Made by a program: the position numbers and the translations under genes. A stretch of 64,000 bases of DNA. Origin: Shewanella psychropiezotolerans (GTDB lineage: Bacteria > Pseudomonadota > Gammaproteobacteria > Enterobacterales > Shewanellaceae). The stretch covers positions 3,898,001 to 3,962,000 of the forward strand of contig NZ_CP041614.1 in NCBI RefSeq assembly GCF_007197555.1. Reading direction: 5' to 3'. Under the pieces are notes generated by a model. That model saw nothing but the letters and a program-made list of their open reading frames with translations. It had not been told where the DNA came from and made no database searches. Positions 17,816 through 27,076 of this stretch are shown one piece after another (position 1 is the stretch's first letter; the number at the start of each line of letters is the position of its first letter).

Positions 17816-19300
17816 ATGCTCAAGTTTATGACTCTTAACCTATTTTATCTTAGAACTATTAGGTTGCTATCTACTATTTTATTCTTGTCTTCTTCTGTTC
17901 TTACTCAAGCTGCTGATACCCCGAACTTGCAAACTCGCTTTCAGCTATTTTTTCATCAAGCTTCCGATTTACCTTATGAAACCAGAATCACTCTTGAACA
18001 GCTTAACAATTACCCAGCGTCACTGCTGTTAAGTGACAGTCAATACCCTAATTTCGAACACTATTCTTGGGATGACATTCAAACACTATGGCAGTTGCAT
18101 CAAACTTGTAGGCTATCAACGAAATTCACTGATTTGGATAGCAAACAACGCCCAAATCTGGTTCGAGCGATTGAATTTGAGAAAGCTATCTGTAGCAACA
18201 CGGCGTTAAGTGATGATTGGTATAGCCAAGGTGAGATGCTCCACCCAGCAGGTGGCAGTTATGCAGATCACTATTTGGCGACTTTGGCGTCCGACAAACA
18301 AGCCCAATTTATCGCAACTCATGATCGCAAGTTGACACTATCAAACCCAAGTCATCCTCTACATGAGCTGCTCGACAACCTTCCTGCTAAAGGTTACGAC
18401 CTATTACTATCAGGATATCGATCCTATCTTGCACAAGATGACAAACTCTGGCTCAACAGTAAGTACGGATTAGTGAGCATTAAGGGACAAGCATGGCGCC
18501 AACTATTGGGACCTTTATCAATCGATATTCAGCTAAAAAGCAGTGATGAACAAGTATGTGCCATGAGCTACAGTAATTTATGTATTCAACCACCGCCACC
18601 AAGTAATAATGGTGTTCAATTGCTCATTGCAATACTGTCTTTTCTTGCTGCAAGCCTCTTCGTTATAGGCTTAGTTAACCATAGAGAAGAAGCGAAAGAG
18701 CGTCGATTTATATTGCAATTGCTCACTCATGAACTACGAACGCCAATCACTAGTTTAGGCTTTACAGTTGAGCAATTTCGCAAACACTTTGATCAACTCG
18801 ATCAGCACGCTCAACGTAGTTTTGGGCGCTTACTTGCTGATCACCAGCGTTTGTCACAGCTAGCAGAAACCAGCAAAGGTTTTTTAAGTGCAGATCCAGA
18901 CGCTCAGTTCCAAAAGCAAACGGCTTATCTTTCGGATTGGCTCGATCATTGTTTGGGTAAATACAATTTAAATTATGAACTAGACAACGATCAAGAATTA
19001 ACTTTGCCCTATTACTGGCTCGGAATCTGCCTGGATAACTTACTAAGAAATGCCCTGCAACATGGTAAAGGTGAAGTATCTATAACCATTTCTACCAATC
19101 AAAATCTACGAATTGAAGTCATGGATCAAGGTCGTTTTCCAAATCAGTTCCATCTACTGGTGAAACGATTAAGACTCAACACTAACCATGACAACATGGG
19201 GGTGGGGTTGACGATTGTTACTCGCTTAATGAAGAAAATGAGAGGCCGACTTATCCGCTATAACAATCCAACTCGCTATATTTTGGAGTTACCACTATGA
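17816..19300 (+). CDS. vxrA: VxrA-like sensor histidine kinase with DUF3404-type sensor domain
   Basis: About 494 residues. A signal-anchor helix (to about residue 32) is followed by a periplasmic domain of about 230 residues resembling DUF3404, a second transmembrane helix (about 268-288) and a cytoplasmic kinase. The phosphoacceptor His lies in LLTHELRTPITSLGF (about residue 306). ATP-binding boxes follow: N box DNLLRNALQHG, G1 MDQGRF and G2 MGVGLTIV. The response regulator gene overlaps by four bases. In Vibrio, VxrAB responds to envelope damage and controls wall synthesis and type VI secretion; the role here is inferred by resemblance. No strong ribosome site is visible, so the start is approximate. 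Confidence 0.8.
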   Translation: MLKFMTLNLFYLRTIRLLSTILFLSSSVLTQAADTPNLQTRFQLFFHQASDLPYETRITLEQLNNYPASLLLSDSQYPNFEHYSWDDIQTLWQLHQTCRLSTKFTDLDSKQRPNLVRAIEFEKAICSNTALSDDWYSQGEMLHPAGGSYADHYLATLASDKQAQFIATHDRKLTLSNPSHPLHELLDNLPAKGYDLLLSGYRSYLAQDDKLWLNSKYGLVSIKGQAWRQLLGPLSIDIQLKSSDEQVCAMSYSNLCIQPPPPSNNGVQLLIAILSFLAASLFVIGLVNHREEAKERRFILQLLTHELRTPITSLGFTVEQFRKHFDQLDQHAQRSFGRLLADHQRLSQLAETSKGFLSADPDAQFQKQTAYLSDWLDHCLGKYNLNYELDNDQELTLPYYWLGICLDNLLRNALQHGKGEVSITISTNQNLRIEVMDQGRFPNQFHLLVKRLRLNTNHDNMGVGLTIVTRLMKKMRGRLIRYNNPTRYILELPL

Positions 19301-19947
19301 CACGAATTCTTCTTATTGAAGACGATCAACTACTAGGTGAAGGGTTTAGTCAGTATCTCACCGAAGAGGGTTTTGATTGCCAATGGCTCAGTGACTGTAA
19401 TAAAATCAAAAAGCACTGGATGCAAGCAGACTTAGTCATTTTAGATAGGCAGCTACCTGAAGGCGATAGCTTAATTTGGCTACCTAATTGGCTAATGATG
19501 AAAGCGATTCCAGTGATAGTGTTAACAGCTAAAGTCGAAATCGACCAACGCATCGAAGGTTTGAGAGCAGGGGCAAAAGACTATGTGGTTAAGCCTTTCT
19601 CACACCAAGAGCTGCTGGCGCGTATTCACGCTCAGCTACGTCCATTAGGTGAAAGCAAACTTTGCTACCAGAATCTACAAATCGATCTATCCAAACGAGT
19701 GGTCATTAGCGATGGTAAACAGGTGACATTGAAACCTAAAGAGTTTCAGCTACTGTTGCTATTAGTTCAAAATCAAGGGCGAGTATTTCATCGTGATGAG
19801 ATACTCAGTAAAGTATGGGGCTTTCAAGCATTTCCATCGACTCGAACAGTCGACAATCATATTCTCCACCTGAGACAAAAACTACCAGTGCTGCATATCG
19901 AAACGCTACGTGGCGTTGGCTATCGACTCATTAAGACTTCGTTATGA
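19297..19947 (+). CDS. vxrB: VxrB-like OmpR/PhoB-family response regulator
   Basis: 216 residues. The receiver domain (1-115) has the acidic pair in LLIEDDQ, the phosphorylated Asp in VILDRQLPEGDS (about residue 50), Thr in VLTAK and Lys in DYVVKPF. The C-terminal winged helix (about 125-216) carries LKPKEFQLLLLLVQNQGRVF and RTVDNHILHLRQKL, typical of OmpR/PhoB transcription factors. It overlaps the kinase gene by four bases and the next gene by four bases, so all three are translated together. Its targets cannot be read from the sequence, though the downstream envelope genes are likely ones. Confidence 0.88.
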   Translation: MTRILLIEDDQLLGEGFSQYLTEEGFDCQWLSDCNKIKKHWMQADLVILDRQLPEGDSLIWLPNWLMMKAIPVIVLTAKVEIDQRIEGLRAGAKDYVVKPFSHQELLARIHAQLRPLGESKLCYQNLQIDLSKRVVISDGKQVTLKPKEFQLLLLLVQNQGRVFHRDEILSKVWGFQAFPSTRTVDNHILHLRQKLPVLHIETLRGVGYRLIKTSL

Positions 19948-20813
19948 AAACAATAAAACCAATATTTTGGCTAGTAAGTGCCTCTCTCGCCTTTAGCCAA
20001 CAAGTCGTTGCTAATGATTGGTTTATGCCAACGCCGCTCTCACGGATGTATTCTGCTTTAGTAATAGATAAGACTCAACTTGCTTGGCAAGAAATGCTAT
20101 TGGCCTTAAGCCAAGAATCGATCGATGAAAAGCACTGGGAGAATGCCAAGCAAACACTAATTAGCCAGTCTCAATGTGGTAAGTTGTTATTGGGAGATTT
20201 GTCATTTAATCAACAGCGTTATATCAGGCTAACGATTCAGAAAAAGACCAATTCAATGCAACAAGGCTTCAAACTTAAAGTATCCCTTGGAGGAGTCGAA
20301 AAGAGTGCGGCTATTTCTTTGCGAGATCAACAAGGACAAGCGTGGATATCTGGCAGTACCACTGAGCCAAAGCAGGGTTATGTTGAATTAGAAAGTGATG
20401 ATTTTGTCTATGCACCAACGCCAGGCTTCTACCAATTAACCATAGATAACACGATTTACCCTATCATTTTATCTTTCAACTATGACCAGTCTTGGATTGA
20501 AGTAAATAACAGCAATGCCGATTCACCAATTAGTATTCAAGTGCCAAAAACACTCGCGAGTTGCCAAGCTGCTAATATGCGTTGGCAATGGTTTGATGAC
20601 AAGTTCACTATGCTTGGCAATTCACAACTAATCCAGCTCAGCACATCCAATTTAGGCACTGAAGGTTATAAAAATGCTCGTTTGCCTGAATATTTTCCAA
20701 ACCATGCAAAATGGCTAAGTGCGGTGGTGTCTAAGTCGGAATATCAAGGTGAGGTCAGAATTGAATACGCTCAAAGGTTCACTTTTCCTATTAAAATAAA
20801 AACAAACGAGTGA
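19944..20813 (+). CDS. vxrC: VxrC-like periplasmic protein (DUF2861-like)
   Basis: 289 residues with a Sec signal peptide (cleavage near QVVANDW). The mature protein begins with WFMPTPLSRMYSAL and a helical region, followed by a beta-rich domain. I take it for the DUF2861 family, which sits third in vxr operons; VxrC has no established biochemical function. It starts within the stop of the response regulator gene. Periplasmic placement next to a two-component system suggests an accessory sensor or an envelope-maintenance role; this is inference. Confidence 0.65.
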   Translation: MKTIKPIFWLVSASLAFSQQVVANDWFMPTPLSRMYSALVIDKTQLAWQEMLLALSQESIDEKHWENAKQTLISQSQCGKLLLGDLSFNQQRYIRLTIQKKTNSMQQGFKLKVSLGGVEKSAAISLRDQQGQAWISGSTTEPKQGYVELESDDFVYAPTPGFYQLTIDNTIYPIILSFNYDQSWIEVNNSNADSPISIQVPKTLASCQAANMRWQWFDDKFTMLGNSQLIQLSTSNLGTEGYKNARLPEYFPNHAKWLSAVVSKSEYQGEVRIEYAQRFTFPIKIKTNE

Positions 20814-20875
20814 CAAAAGGTAACCAAAGTTGATGTGTAATGAACTCACATTTACAATGGACATACCTCATAATT

Positions 20876-23194
20876 ATGAATAAATCGATTTCAATTACAC
20901 TTCTCTTGGCTGGCATTGGTCTGCCTTTTTCCGCTATCAGTGCTGAAACACAAAGCAAACTACCAAATCTTATCACTCTGCAAAATGGCGAACAGTCTAT
21001 CGCTATTGATCCTAATTCTTTGCTAATTGATTGGTATACCCAAACTACCAATGTACAGATTAATGAATCCGCCCTTTTGGTGGAGAGTACTCGCCAACAC
21101 GCCTCTCAGGTTATGCAAATTTCAGATAAGTCAGCTTCTTGGTTGTTAGAGCCTAGTAACATAATGGTGAATGCTACTTTTAATAAAGAGCTGAAAATCA
21201 CTTTTGACCAGATGTCTAAAACCCCAATACCTCGTAATATGCCACTAACGTTGAAATGGTTCGATTTGCCTGACAGGCAAGCGAACGCCTTGCTTATGCC
21301 ATTTAGTGAGGGGATGCGCATTCCAACGAACAACAAAACTTGGATGGAGTATATGGCAAGCAATTTCTCAAACTCGAATACGACCCAAAATCTTAAGATG
21401 CCATTTTGGAGTGTTGAAGTAACAGGAGAAACAAACCACTATGTCAGCTACCAACTAATTAATCCGACCAATAATCAGCTCAACTTTTCTATCTCCAATC
21501 AAAAACTAGATATGCAGGCAGAGCACCAATTCACTATGCTCAATCATCATGAGCCATTTGCAGTCTTGATCACTTTAGGGAATGATCAACTGGATGGTGC
21601 CAAACAGTATCGTCAGTGGCGTAAGCAACAAGGCTTGGCGACACCGCTATCGGAAAAGCTCGCTAGGCAACCTCAACTCAAGCATTTAATTGGCGCAAGT
21701 CATGTGTATTTATTTGGTGATGACGTTCTTGCAATAGAAGATGTTAAAGACTGGTGGGGGCTGAACGAATGGTACTTTACTCAAACGGAGTTAATGCTAA
21801 CTAAAGATGCAAAGAAAGGACTCCTTAAACTGAGAAAGGGGACACGTTGGTTGAGCAAAAGCCACAAACGTTTGCTGGTTGAGAGTATAAACTTGTCTTT
21901 AACACGGCTTATTACGGTAGAGCAAACAGCTCCAAATAATAATGGTATAAAGCAGCAGTTCGAAGCAGCGCAAAAAAGAAAGGCGTGGCTAGTTACAAAC
22001 GCCAATACCTATTTAATCGACGCAGAGCTGTGGGGACAGGGATTGTCGAAAGGCATGATCAACAACCTAATTGCTGCTGGACTTAGCAAGCTTTGGATCG
22101 GCTTAAATAAGTGGACGTCAGCCTTCTATCAGCCTCAAGTAGTAGATCAAGCCAAACAAGCGGGATACCTAATTGGTACCTACGATTCTTACAACACTGC
22201 CATTGCCAAAGGGATCAACGATTCTTGGCTCACGGCTCAACTCCCCAACGCTATGCGCGAGCAGTGTGCCATAGAAAAGGCTAACGGGCACAAGACAAAA
22301 GGATTTCGTGGCAATGGTTATTACTTAAACCCCGTCTGTGAGCGAGGCTATGTAGAGCAACGCATCAAAGATATAATCCATTATGGTCGTTTCAATAGCC
22401 TCTTTTTGGATGTTGATGCCACTGCAATGACAAGGGAAGACTACTCTCAAAATGGTGGGATGAACGAGACACAAATGCTTGATGCATTTAACCAGCGCAT
22501 GGAATGGATAGCATCGAATCAAGACGTTGTATTAGGCTCTGAAGATGGTAACTCACTCACCACACAAGGCATTGCCTTTGCACATGGTATGGAAACTGTT
22601 GGTTTTGGCTGGACAGACAAAGACATGAAGATCAATCGCAAGTCACCTTATTTTCTGGGGGCTTGGTATCCTAAACATAAACCAGATTTTTTCTTCAAAT
22701 CTGCTCGGGTGAAACAGCCATACAAGACCCTGTTTTTCTCCCCCCAATACAAGGTTCCACTGTATCAAACGGTATTTCATGATGAACTGATCAATAGCTA
22801 CCATTGGCACAGTGACAGCTTAAAGTTATCTGATGTACAAGTAGAACGCGACTTAACGTCTCAGCTCTATAACACGCCTGCTATGGTACATCTGAGCCGG
22901 GATGAAGCAAAACACGTTGATTCACCACGAATTAAAGCGTTGCAGCACTATCAACAAGCTTTTTTACCCATCCATCAAATGCTATGGGACAAAGCTATGA
23001 CAGACTTTAAATGGCTTGATAAACAGGGCTTATTGCAACAAACAACCTTTAGTGATGGAAGTATCATCATTGCTAACTTTTCTCAAACCGATATACGTTT
23101 AGCGGACAATCGGGGCATTCCATCGACTTCTATTGTTGCTCTTTTGAGTGATGATACCGTGATCGAATGGACACCTTCAATCTATGTTGAATAG
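20876..23194 (+). CDS. Large exported glycoside-hydrolase-like protein
   Basis: 772 residues from the ATG at 20876, chosen because it begins a signal peptide (MNKSISITLLLAGIG, cleavage near ISAETQ). The N-terminal 270 residues look like a beta-sandwich. A TIM-barrel-like centre follows, with candidate catalytic acids in NSLFLDVDATAMTRED (Asp) and VVLGSEDGNSL (Glu). The C-terminal third ends with a small beta domain. The arrangement resembles GH101/GH129-type or DUF5696 glycosidases, but I cannot fix the family or substrate. It lies 62 bases after the DUF2861-like gene in the same direction and shares its AT-rich composition, so it is probably part of the same unit and may act on envelope or surface glycans. 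Confidence 0.6.
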   Translation: MNKSISITLLLAGIGLPFSAISAETQSKLPNLITLQNGEQSIAIDPNSLLIDWYTQTTNVQINESALLVESTRQHASQVMQISDKSASWLLEPSNIMVNATFNKELKITFDQMSKTPIPRNMPLTLKWFDLPDRQANALLMPFSEGMRIPTNNKTWMEYMASNFSNSNTTQNLKMPFWSVEVTGETNHYVSYQLINPTNNQLNFSISNQKLDMQAEHQFTMLNHHEPFAVLITLGNDQLDGAKQYRQWRKQQGLATPLSEKLARQPQLKHLIGASHVYLFGDDVLAIEDVKDWWGLNEWYFTQTELMLTKDAKKGLLKLRKGTRWLSKSHKRLLVESINLSLTRLITVEQTAPNNNGIKQQFEAAQKRKAWLVTNANTYLIDAELWGQGLSKGMINNLIAAGLSKLWIGLNKWTSAFYQPQVVDQAKQAGYLIGTYDSYNTAIAKGINDSWLTAQLPNAMREQCAIEKANGHKTKGFRGNGYYLNPVCERGYVEQRIKDIIHYGRFNSLFLDVDATAMTREDYSQNGGMNETQMLDAFNQRMEWIASNQDVVLGSEDGNSLTTQGIAFAHGMETVGFGWTDKDMKINRKSPYFLGAWYPKHKPDFFFKSARVKQPYKTLFFSPQYKVPLYQTVFHDELINSYHWHSDSLKLSDVQVERDLTSQLYNTPAMVHLSRDEAKHVDSPRIKALQHYQQAFLPIHQMLWDKAMTDFKWLDKQGLLQQTTFSDGSIIIANFSQTDIRLADNRGIPSTSIVALLSDDTVIEWTPSIYVE

Positions 23195-23506
23195 GTGTGT
23201 AGACAGAGTAGCCTGATAAGGCTATCCAGAGATTGGATGAGCATACGAACAGTTTAATCAGGTACTTTTAAAGATTTAAGGTCCATGTACTCAGCTCGAA
23301 TATAACTCTCCAAATGATATTTTCTAGAGCATTTTCCTGCAGCACAAGTATGACCACCATGTGCATTTCGGCTCTGAAGTGCCCCTCCAGAGCCACGTCA
23401 GAACACCATCAATACTTTAGGTTATTTCGTTATTATCAGATTCTTCCTTGAAAGAACTACAAGGCTGTGCTGATGGGAGCTATGGTCAAATCTGGTGTAT
23501 GGAGAT
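23195..23506. other. Gene-less stretch at the right edge of the accessory segment
   Basis: No open frame of note. AGCCTGATAAGGCT at about 23210 makes only a small hairpin. The rest looks like decayed sequence between the glycosidase-like gene and the IS6 fragment. Confidence 0.4.
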
Positions 23507-23743
23507 TCAAGCGACGCTCTGTTCTAGATCTTCTATTTCTCTCATTCCATCTGTAGATTTCACTCCTCTGACAACATCAGCGAGGAGCCTGTAACCTTTC
23601 AATCGGGAGCCATACCAACGAACAGACCAAAGGATCACCTCAGCAGCAAAGTGTTTCCATTTAAATTCAGGGTTGCTCATGGTGTGACGACTCTAAGAAG
23701 TAAACGGGTATATTTACCAATATCATCTGTTTTTGCAACAACC
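23507..23743 (-). mobile_element. IS6-family insertion sequence relic, N-terminal part with terminal repeat
   Basis: A minus-strand frame starting at 23680 reads MSNPEFKWKHFAAEVILW then SVRWYGS, the characteristic start of an IS6-family transposase, before diverging and stopping after 57 codons. Its outer edge, GGTTGTTGCAAA (minus strand, ending at about 23743), resembles the GGTTCTGTCGCAAA end at 15681, in inverted orientation. The catalytic half is missing here and is found, in the same orientation, 7.4 kb to the left. Confidence 0.65.
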
Positions 23744-23860
23744 CCCCTCAACATCTAGAGAAAGTTTTACTCGCTGGATTATGTAGCTCGACTAAATAAT
23801 AAACACTCGGTCGCCCTGGTGTTAATCCAAGTATTGCAGAGCAAAAATGATGGTGAGCGC

Positions 23861-24250
23861 TTAGGTAAGATAGATCCCCATTAGGCTCAAGGCCGAGATA
23901 CTTGAAAACAGAGTCCATTGGAAAAGATGCTTGAAGGGAGAGTTAATCTCACTAAAGAAGGCGAAATAGATCTGCCAGACCGAAAAAAGTGCGAAGTTAA
24001 GTGCAACGAAAAGTACTAGACTAATGCCTTGCATATATGACACAAGATCTAAACCGCAGACGGCTAATACCAGAGTCGATAACACCAAAAATGCCGACAC
24101 ATAATGAAATACACAGTGCATGACAGCTTTAGCCACGGGATCGAAAGACGCTGCTAGCATAGGGTTAAGGTACTGCCTCACACCATAGGTAAAGTGACCG
24201 ATACAGGTCAAGAAACCAAGAATTGCAGCAGCGATAAAGTAGTAATTCAT
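23861..24250 (-). CDS. Small four-helix inner-membrane protein, function unknown
   Basis: 129 residues from the ATG at 24250. A longer GTG reading exists, but its first codons contain the ribosome site GAGGA. Four hydrophobic segments are apparent at about residues 3-22, 43-65, 72-92 and 102-125. Conserved-looking His residues occur in the first two helices (GHFTYG, MHCVFHYVS). I do not recognise the family with certainty. It is the first intact gene right of the accessory segment and stands alone. Confidence 0.65.
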   Translation of the reverse strand: MNYYFIAAAILGFLTCIGHFTYGVRQYLNPMLAASFDPVAKAVMHCVFHYVSAFLVLSTLVLAVCGLDLVSYMQGISLVLFVALNFALFSVWQIYFAFFSEINSPFKHLFQWTLFSSISALSLMGIYLT

Positions 24251-24327
24251 AGACGTCCTCACGTTTAATCTGTGTCAATAATGAGTGACACTATTCAGAT
24301 AGACAGATCTGAGCACATTTTTATTGC

Positions 24328-24355
24328 AAAAAAAGAGCCTTGTGGCTCTTTTTTT
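24328..24355 (-). terminator. Intrinsic terminator (both strands possible)
   Basis: AAAAAAAGAGCC, a four-base loop, then GGCTCTTTTTTT: a strong hairpin with T tracts on both strands. It lies 30 bases past the stop of the gene at 24385-24837. Confidence 0.9.
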
Positions 24356-24384
24356 AAATGACGACTATTTCTAGCACAGCCAAA

Positions 24385-24837
24385 TTACATGGTCGCCATG
24401 ATCCAATAGTCCAAGCGCTTCTGCGGTTCTGCAAGTAAAGTTTTACAGCTGTCCTTATACTTGCCCATCAAACCTCGTAAGCTCTTGTTATCCGGCAGTG
24501 ACGCCAACTGCTTCTGCTGAACGTTCGATAACACATCGGCGACATCTTCTTTAGCCTGATACTCTTCTGCAATCGAGATGGCCTTGGCCGATGAACTCTT
24601 CAATCGCTCACCTACTACCTGCATCTGAGGCGCATTCATAGCTGCTATGGCATCGGAACTTATCTGGTAATAGGATGCACACTCGATCACTTCATTGCTG
24701 AATATAATTTCAGCTTCGCTAGGAGCAGCAGAAACAGAAAGCGGTGCCAGACATAAAATAGGGAAAATAAGACTATGTTTAATTTGACTAATACGTCGAT
24801 TCTTAATCGATACTAAGCGAGTAACTGAACTCGGCAT
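24385..24837 (-). CDS. Small exported protein, function unknown
   Basis: 150 residues. A long N-region with many Arg and Lys leads into a hydrophobic signal core with cleavage near SVSAAPS. The mature part (about 110 residues) looks wholly helical, contains two Cys (IECASYY and DSCKTLL) that could form a disulphide, and has no recognisable domain. GGGATCC lies upstream of the ATG. The gene is monocistronic with its own terminator. No function can be suggested beyond a periplasmic location. Confidence 0.65.
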   Translation of the reverse strand: MPSSVTRLVSIKNRRISQIKHSLIFPILCLAPLSVSAAPSEAEIIFSNEVIECASYYQISSDAIAAMNAPQMQVVGERLKSSSAKAISIAEEYQAKEDVADVLSNVQQKQLASLPDNKSLRGLMGKYKDSCKTLLAEPQKRLDYWIMATM

Positions 24838-25009
24838 TGGGGATCCCTTTTCTTGTGATACGGCTTCACCTGAAATGAAACGGCTCTAAGGCGTAACTCG
24901 TGACCTCGACTATATTCAGACAGCCTTAGTTAATCAAGCGCTATATAAGTTAACGCCATTATTCTTGTTCATAGCGAGTCAAGAGTTAATCAATTCCAAC
25001 ATAAGTTAA

Positions 25010-25636
25010 TCAAGGATTCTGCATCTTATTTTGCTGCAATCTATGCTTCAAATGTTGTTTCACCGTCGACCACTCACTGTCAATAATCGAGTAAATGACA
25101 GTATCTCTGACTGTGCCGTCCTGCAAAATTTGATGATTTCTCAGCACACCATCTTGCTTAGCACCGAGGCGAGTAATCGCTTCTCTGGAAGCCTGATTAT
25201 GCCAGTGGGTTCTAAACTCCACCGCCATGACATCTAAGGTTTCAAATGCATAAGTGAGCAGCAATAGCTTAGCCTCGGTGTTGATCCCTGTCTTCTGGGC
25301 TCGCTTAGCATACCAGGTATGGCCAATCTCGAGTCGCCGATTCACCTGATCCCATGAGCAGATCCGAGTCGAGCCTATCAACTCTCCCGAGCGCTTATCT
25401 CTCACCGCAAAAGCCAGGGCTTCACCTCGCTGTTCGGCTGCGATAGCCGTTTCAATATAAGATTTCATCTCATCTGGGTGTGGCACCGAGGTATACCAGA
25501 GTTGCCAGAGCTCCCCATCTGCCACCGCCAGAGATAAAGCAGGAACATGCTCGAGAGTTAAAGGTTCAAGCACCATATATTCGCCCGATAAGCACTCGCT
25601 TCGCTCTGTACTATCCAATCTACTCTCCTTCATCAT
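25010..25636 (-). CDS. GNAT-family N-acetyltransferase (RimJ/RimL type)
   Basis: 208 residues. The acetyltransferase fold is indicated by LEPLTLEHVPALSLAV at the start, the central strands (SGELIGSTRICSWD, RRLEIGHTWYAKRAQKTGINTEAKLLLL) and the C-terminal EFRTHWHNQASREAITRLGAK, where the acetyl-CoA loop and Asn of the RimJ/RimL group lie. The family transfers acetyl groups to protein N termini or small amines; the substrate here is unknown. A second, only distantly similar GNAT gene lies 100 bases upstream on the same strand. Confidence 0.85.
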   Translation of the reverse strand: MMKESRLDSTERSECLSGEYMVLEPLTLEHVPALSLAVADGELWQLWYTSVPHPDEMKSYIETAIAAEQRGEALAFAVRDKRSGELIGSTRICSWDQVNRRLEIGHTWYAKRAQKTGINTEAKLLLLTYAFETLDVMAVEFRTHWHNQASREAITRLGAKQDGVLRNHQILQDGTVRDTVIYSIIDSEWSTVKQHLKHRLQQNKMQNP

Positions 25637-25738
25637 TACCGTAATGACTCGTTTAATATGAAATTATTATTGAACTATATAACTTGGACCATACTCAGGG
25701 TTATTCATCAGGACTCTTTATTAGAGCTATTCATTAGG

Positions 25739-26242
25739 CTAGGTTAATTGATAAAGCAAGACCTCTGAATTGTCCTCTTCCCACATCATAATCGAATCGA
25801 ATGCCATACCCACCTTCTCTAACACTGAGATCGAGGCTGTGTTACCCGGACTCACGACACCCAAGAGGCGTGAAATAGAGAGATCTCTACTGTGGCGAAC
25901 TACCGCCAGAGCCGATTCGACCGCATAGCCTCTACCCCAGAACGCAGGCAGAAACGCATAACCTAGGTCCGGAGAGTCGAGCACAGAACGTTTGACTAAG
26001 CCGCTGAGCCCTATCGACTCTCCGCTCGATTTTAATTCCACCACATAGAGGCCGAAGCCATGTTGTTGGTAGCTGGAAATCGGCCCATCGAGAAGATAGG
26101 TCTGTGCATGACAAAGATCTCTGACACCACGATCGCCTATGTTGGCGATAAAGCCAGGGGTGTTTAACAAATCCAAGATAAACTCAACATCGGTCAATAC
26201 GGCATGCCTGAGAATGAGTCTAGTTGTTTCCAAAATAATCAA
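25739..26242 (-). CDS. GNAT-family N-acetyltransferase
   Basis: 167 residues if it starts at the TTG at 26242, which is preceded by AAAGGAG and gives the family-typical opening IILETTRLILRHA. A longer reading to 26296 or 26332 would overlap the divergent gene's leader. Motif A is LGYAFLPAFWGRGYAVESALAV (split here: LGYAFLPAFW, then GRGYAVESA) and the C-terminal part is VVSPGNTASISVLEKVGM, both typical of RimJ/RimL-like enzymes. The substrate is unknown. It precedes the other GNAT gene on the same strand but with a 100-base gap. Confidence 0.82.
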   Translation of the reverse strand: MIILETTRLILRHAVLTDVEFILDLLNTPGFIANIGDRGVRDLCHAQTYLLDGPISSYQQHGFGLYVVELKSSGESIGLSGLVKRSVLDSPDLGYAFLPAFWGRGYAVESALAVVRHSRDLSISRLLGVVSPGNTASISVLEKVGMAFDSIMMWEEDNSEVLLYQLT

Positions 26243-26315
26243 TTTTATCCCAGCTCCTTTGACAAAGTTTATATCGACTATACTTGTTTCAGTCATGCAG
26301 AGGAAGCCCGTCACT

Positions 26316-26945
26316 ATGTCAAGGAAGCGCACTCAAGTCAGTCAATATTATGTGATTGCAGCCGTTGTCGCCGCTGAGCTAAACCACACCTTAGCCCACT
26401 GTAAACAGATTAACCTTACCGCGAGCAATGCTCAGGCAGCGTCATCTCGAGTCGGTAATGCTGCCTTAGGATTTAAAGCATTAACCGGCTTTATCGATGA
26501 CTTGGCCTGTTACACCATGAAGGCGGCGACCGACATCAACATTCTCGCCCATAGCGCGAGTAAGATGGCAACGGATACTGCCAGAGCTGCTGCAGCGCTC
26601 AAACACTTCGAAAAAGCAAAACTCAAAGCCATCGATGCTAAATACTCAGCCAGTATGGATTCCGCCGTGGCTCAGACAGTGAGTAACTACAACAAACTAC
26701 AGAAATCATTCCAAGCCTTGATTAACCAGATGGAGCAGCAACTCCATGAGCTGAAAAGAAACCTGAGAACCGCCAATATTCTTGCATCTATTTGTAGAAT
26801 CGAAGCCTGCAGGGTGGATGTGGCTAATCAGGCAACCTTTAATGATGTGGCCAACAGGGTCGATAGTGTCGCGAACCTGATACGTCAACGGGTCGATAAT
26901 GCCATCGCCCTGTTTGATACTTCAGCTTCTAAAAAAGCCGCTTAA
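26316..26945 (+). CDS. All-helical alanine-rich protein, function unknown
   Basis: 209 residues from the ATG at 26316, chosen for the AGAGGA site just upstream; the longer open frame to the left is antisense to the acetyltransferase. The sequence is almost entirely amphipathic helix with many Ala, Ser, Asn and Lys. It includes MATDTARAAAALKHFEKAK and a coiled-coil stretch (QMEQQLHELKRNLR), with no signal peptide or membrane helix. It vaguely resembles chemoreceptor signalling helices but lacks the conserved hairpin tip. I do not recognise a family. It is transcribed divergently from the acetyltransferase. Confidence 0.65.
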   Translation: MSRKRTQVSQYYVIAAVVAAELNHTLAHCKQINLTASNAQAASSRVGNAALGFKALTGFIDDLACYTMKAATDINILAHSASKMATDTARAAAALKHFEKAKLKAIDAKYSASMDSAVAQTVSNYNKLQKSFQALINQMEQQLHELKRNLRTANILASICRIEACRVDVANQATFNDVANRVDSVANLIRQRVDNAIALFDTSASKKAA

Positions 26946-27076
26946 ACCATTCACTTTCACATGTGTAAGCAGTTAACCCTTATTAATTTAACACTAAGGT
27001 TTAATGCTGAGGTTTTAAAGACCAATTTACATATCCATTAACAAACAGTCGCTTTAAAGACAGGGAGCTTTTACAA

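Noticed and set aside
15673..23751. Eight-base target duplication flanking the bracketed accessory segment
   Set aside because: The eight bases outside each IS6 end (AATCTCCC and CCCCTCAA) do not match.
26139..26315. Upstream in-frame extension of the helical protein gene
   Set aside because: It is antisense to the acetyltransferase gene, and a good ribosome site marks the start at 26316.
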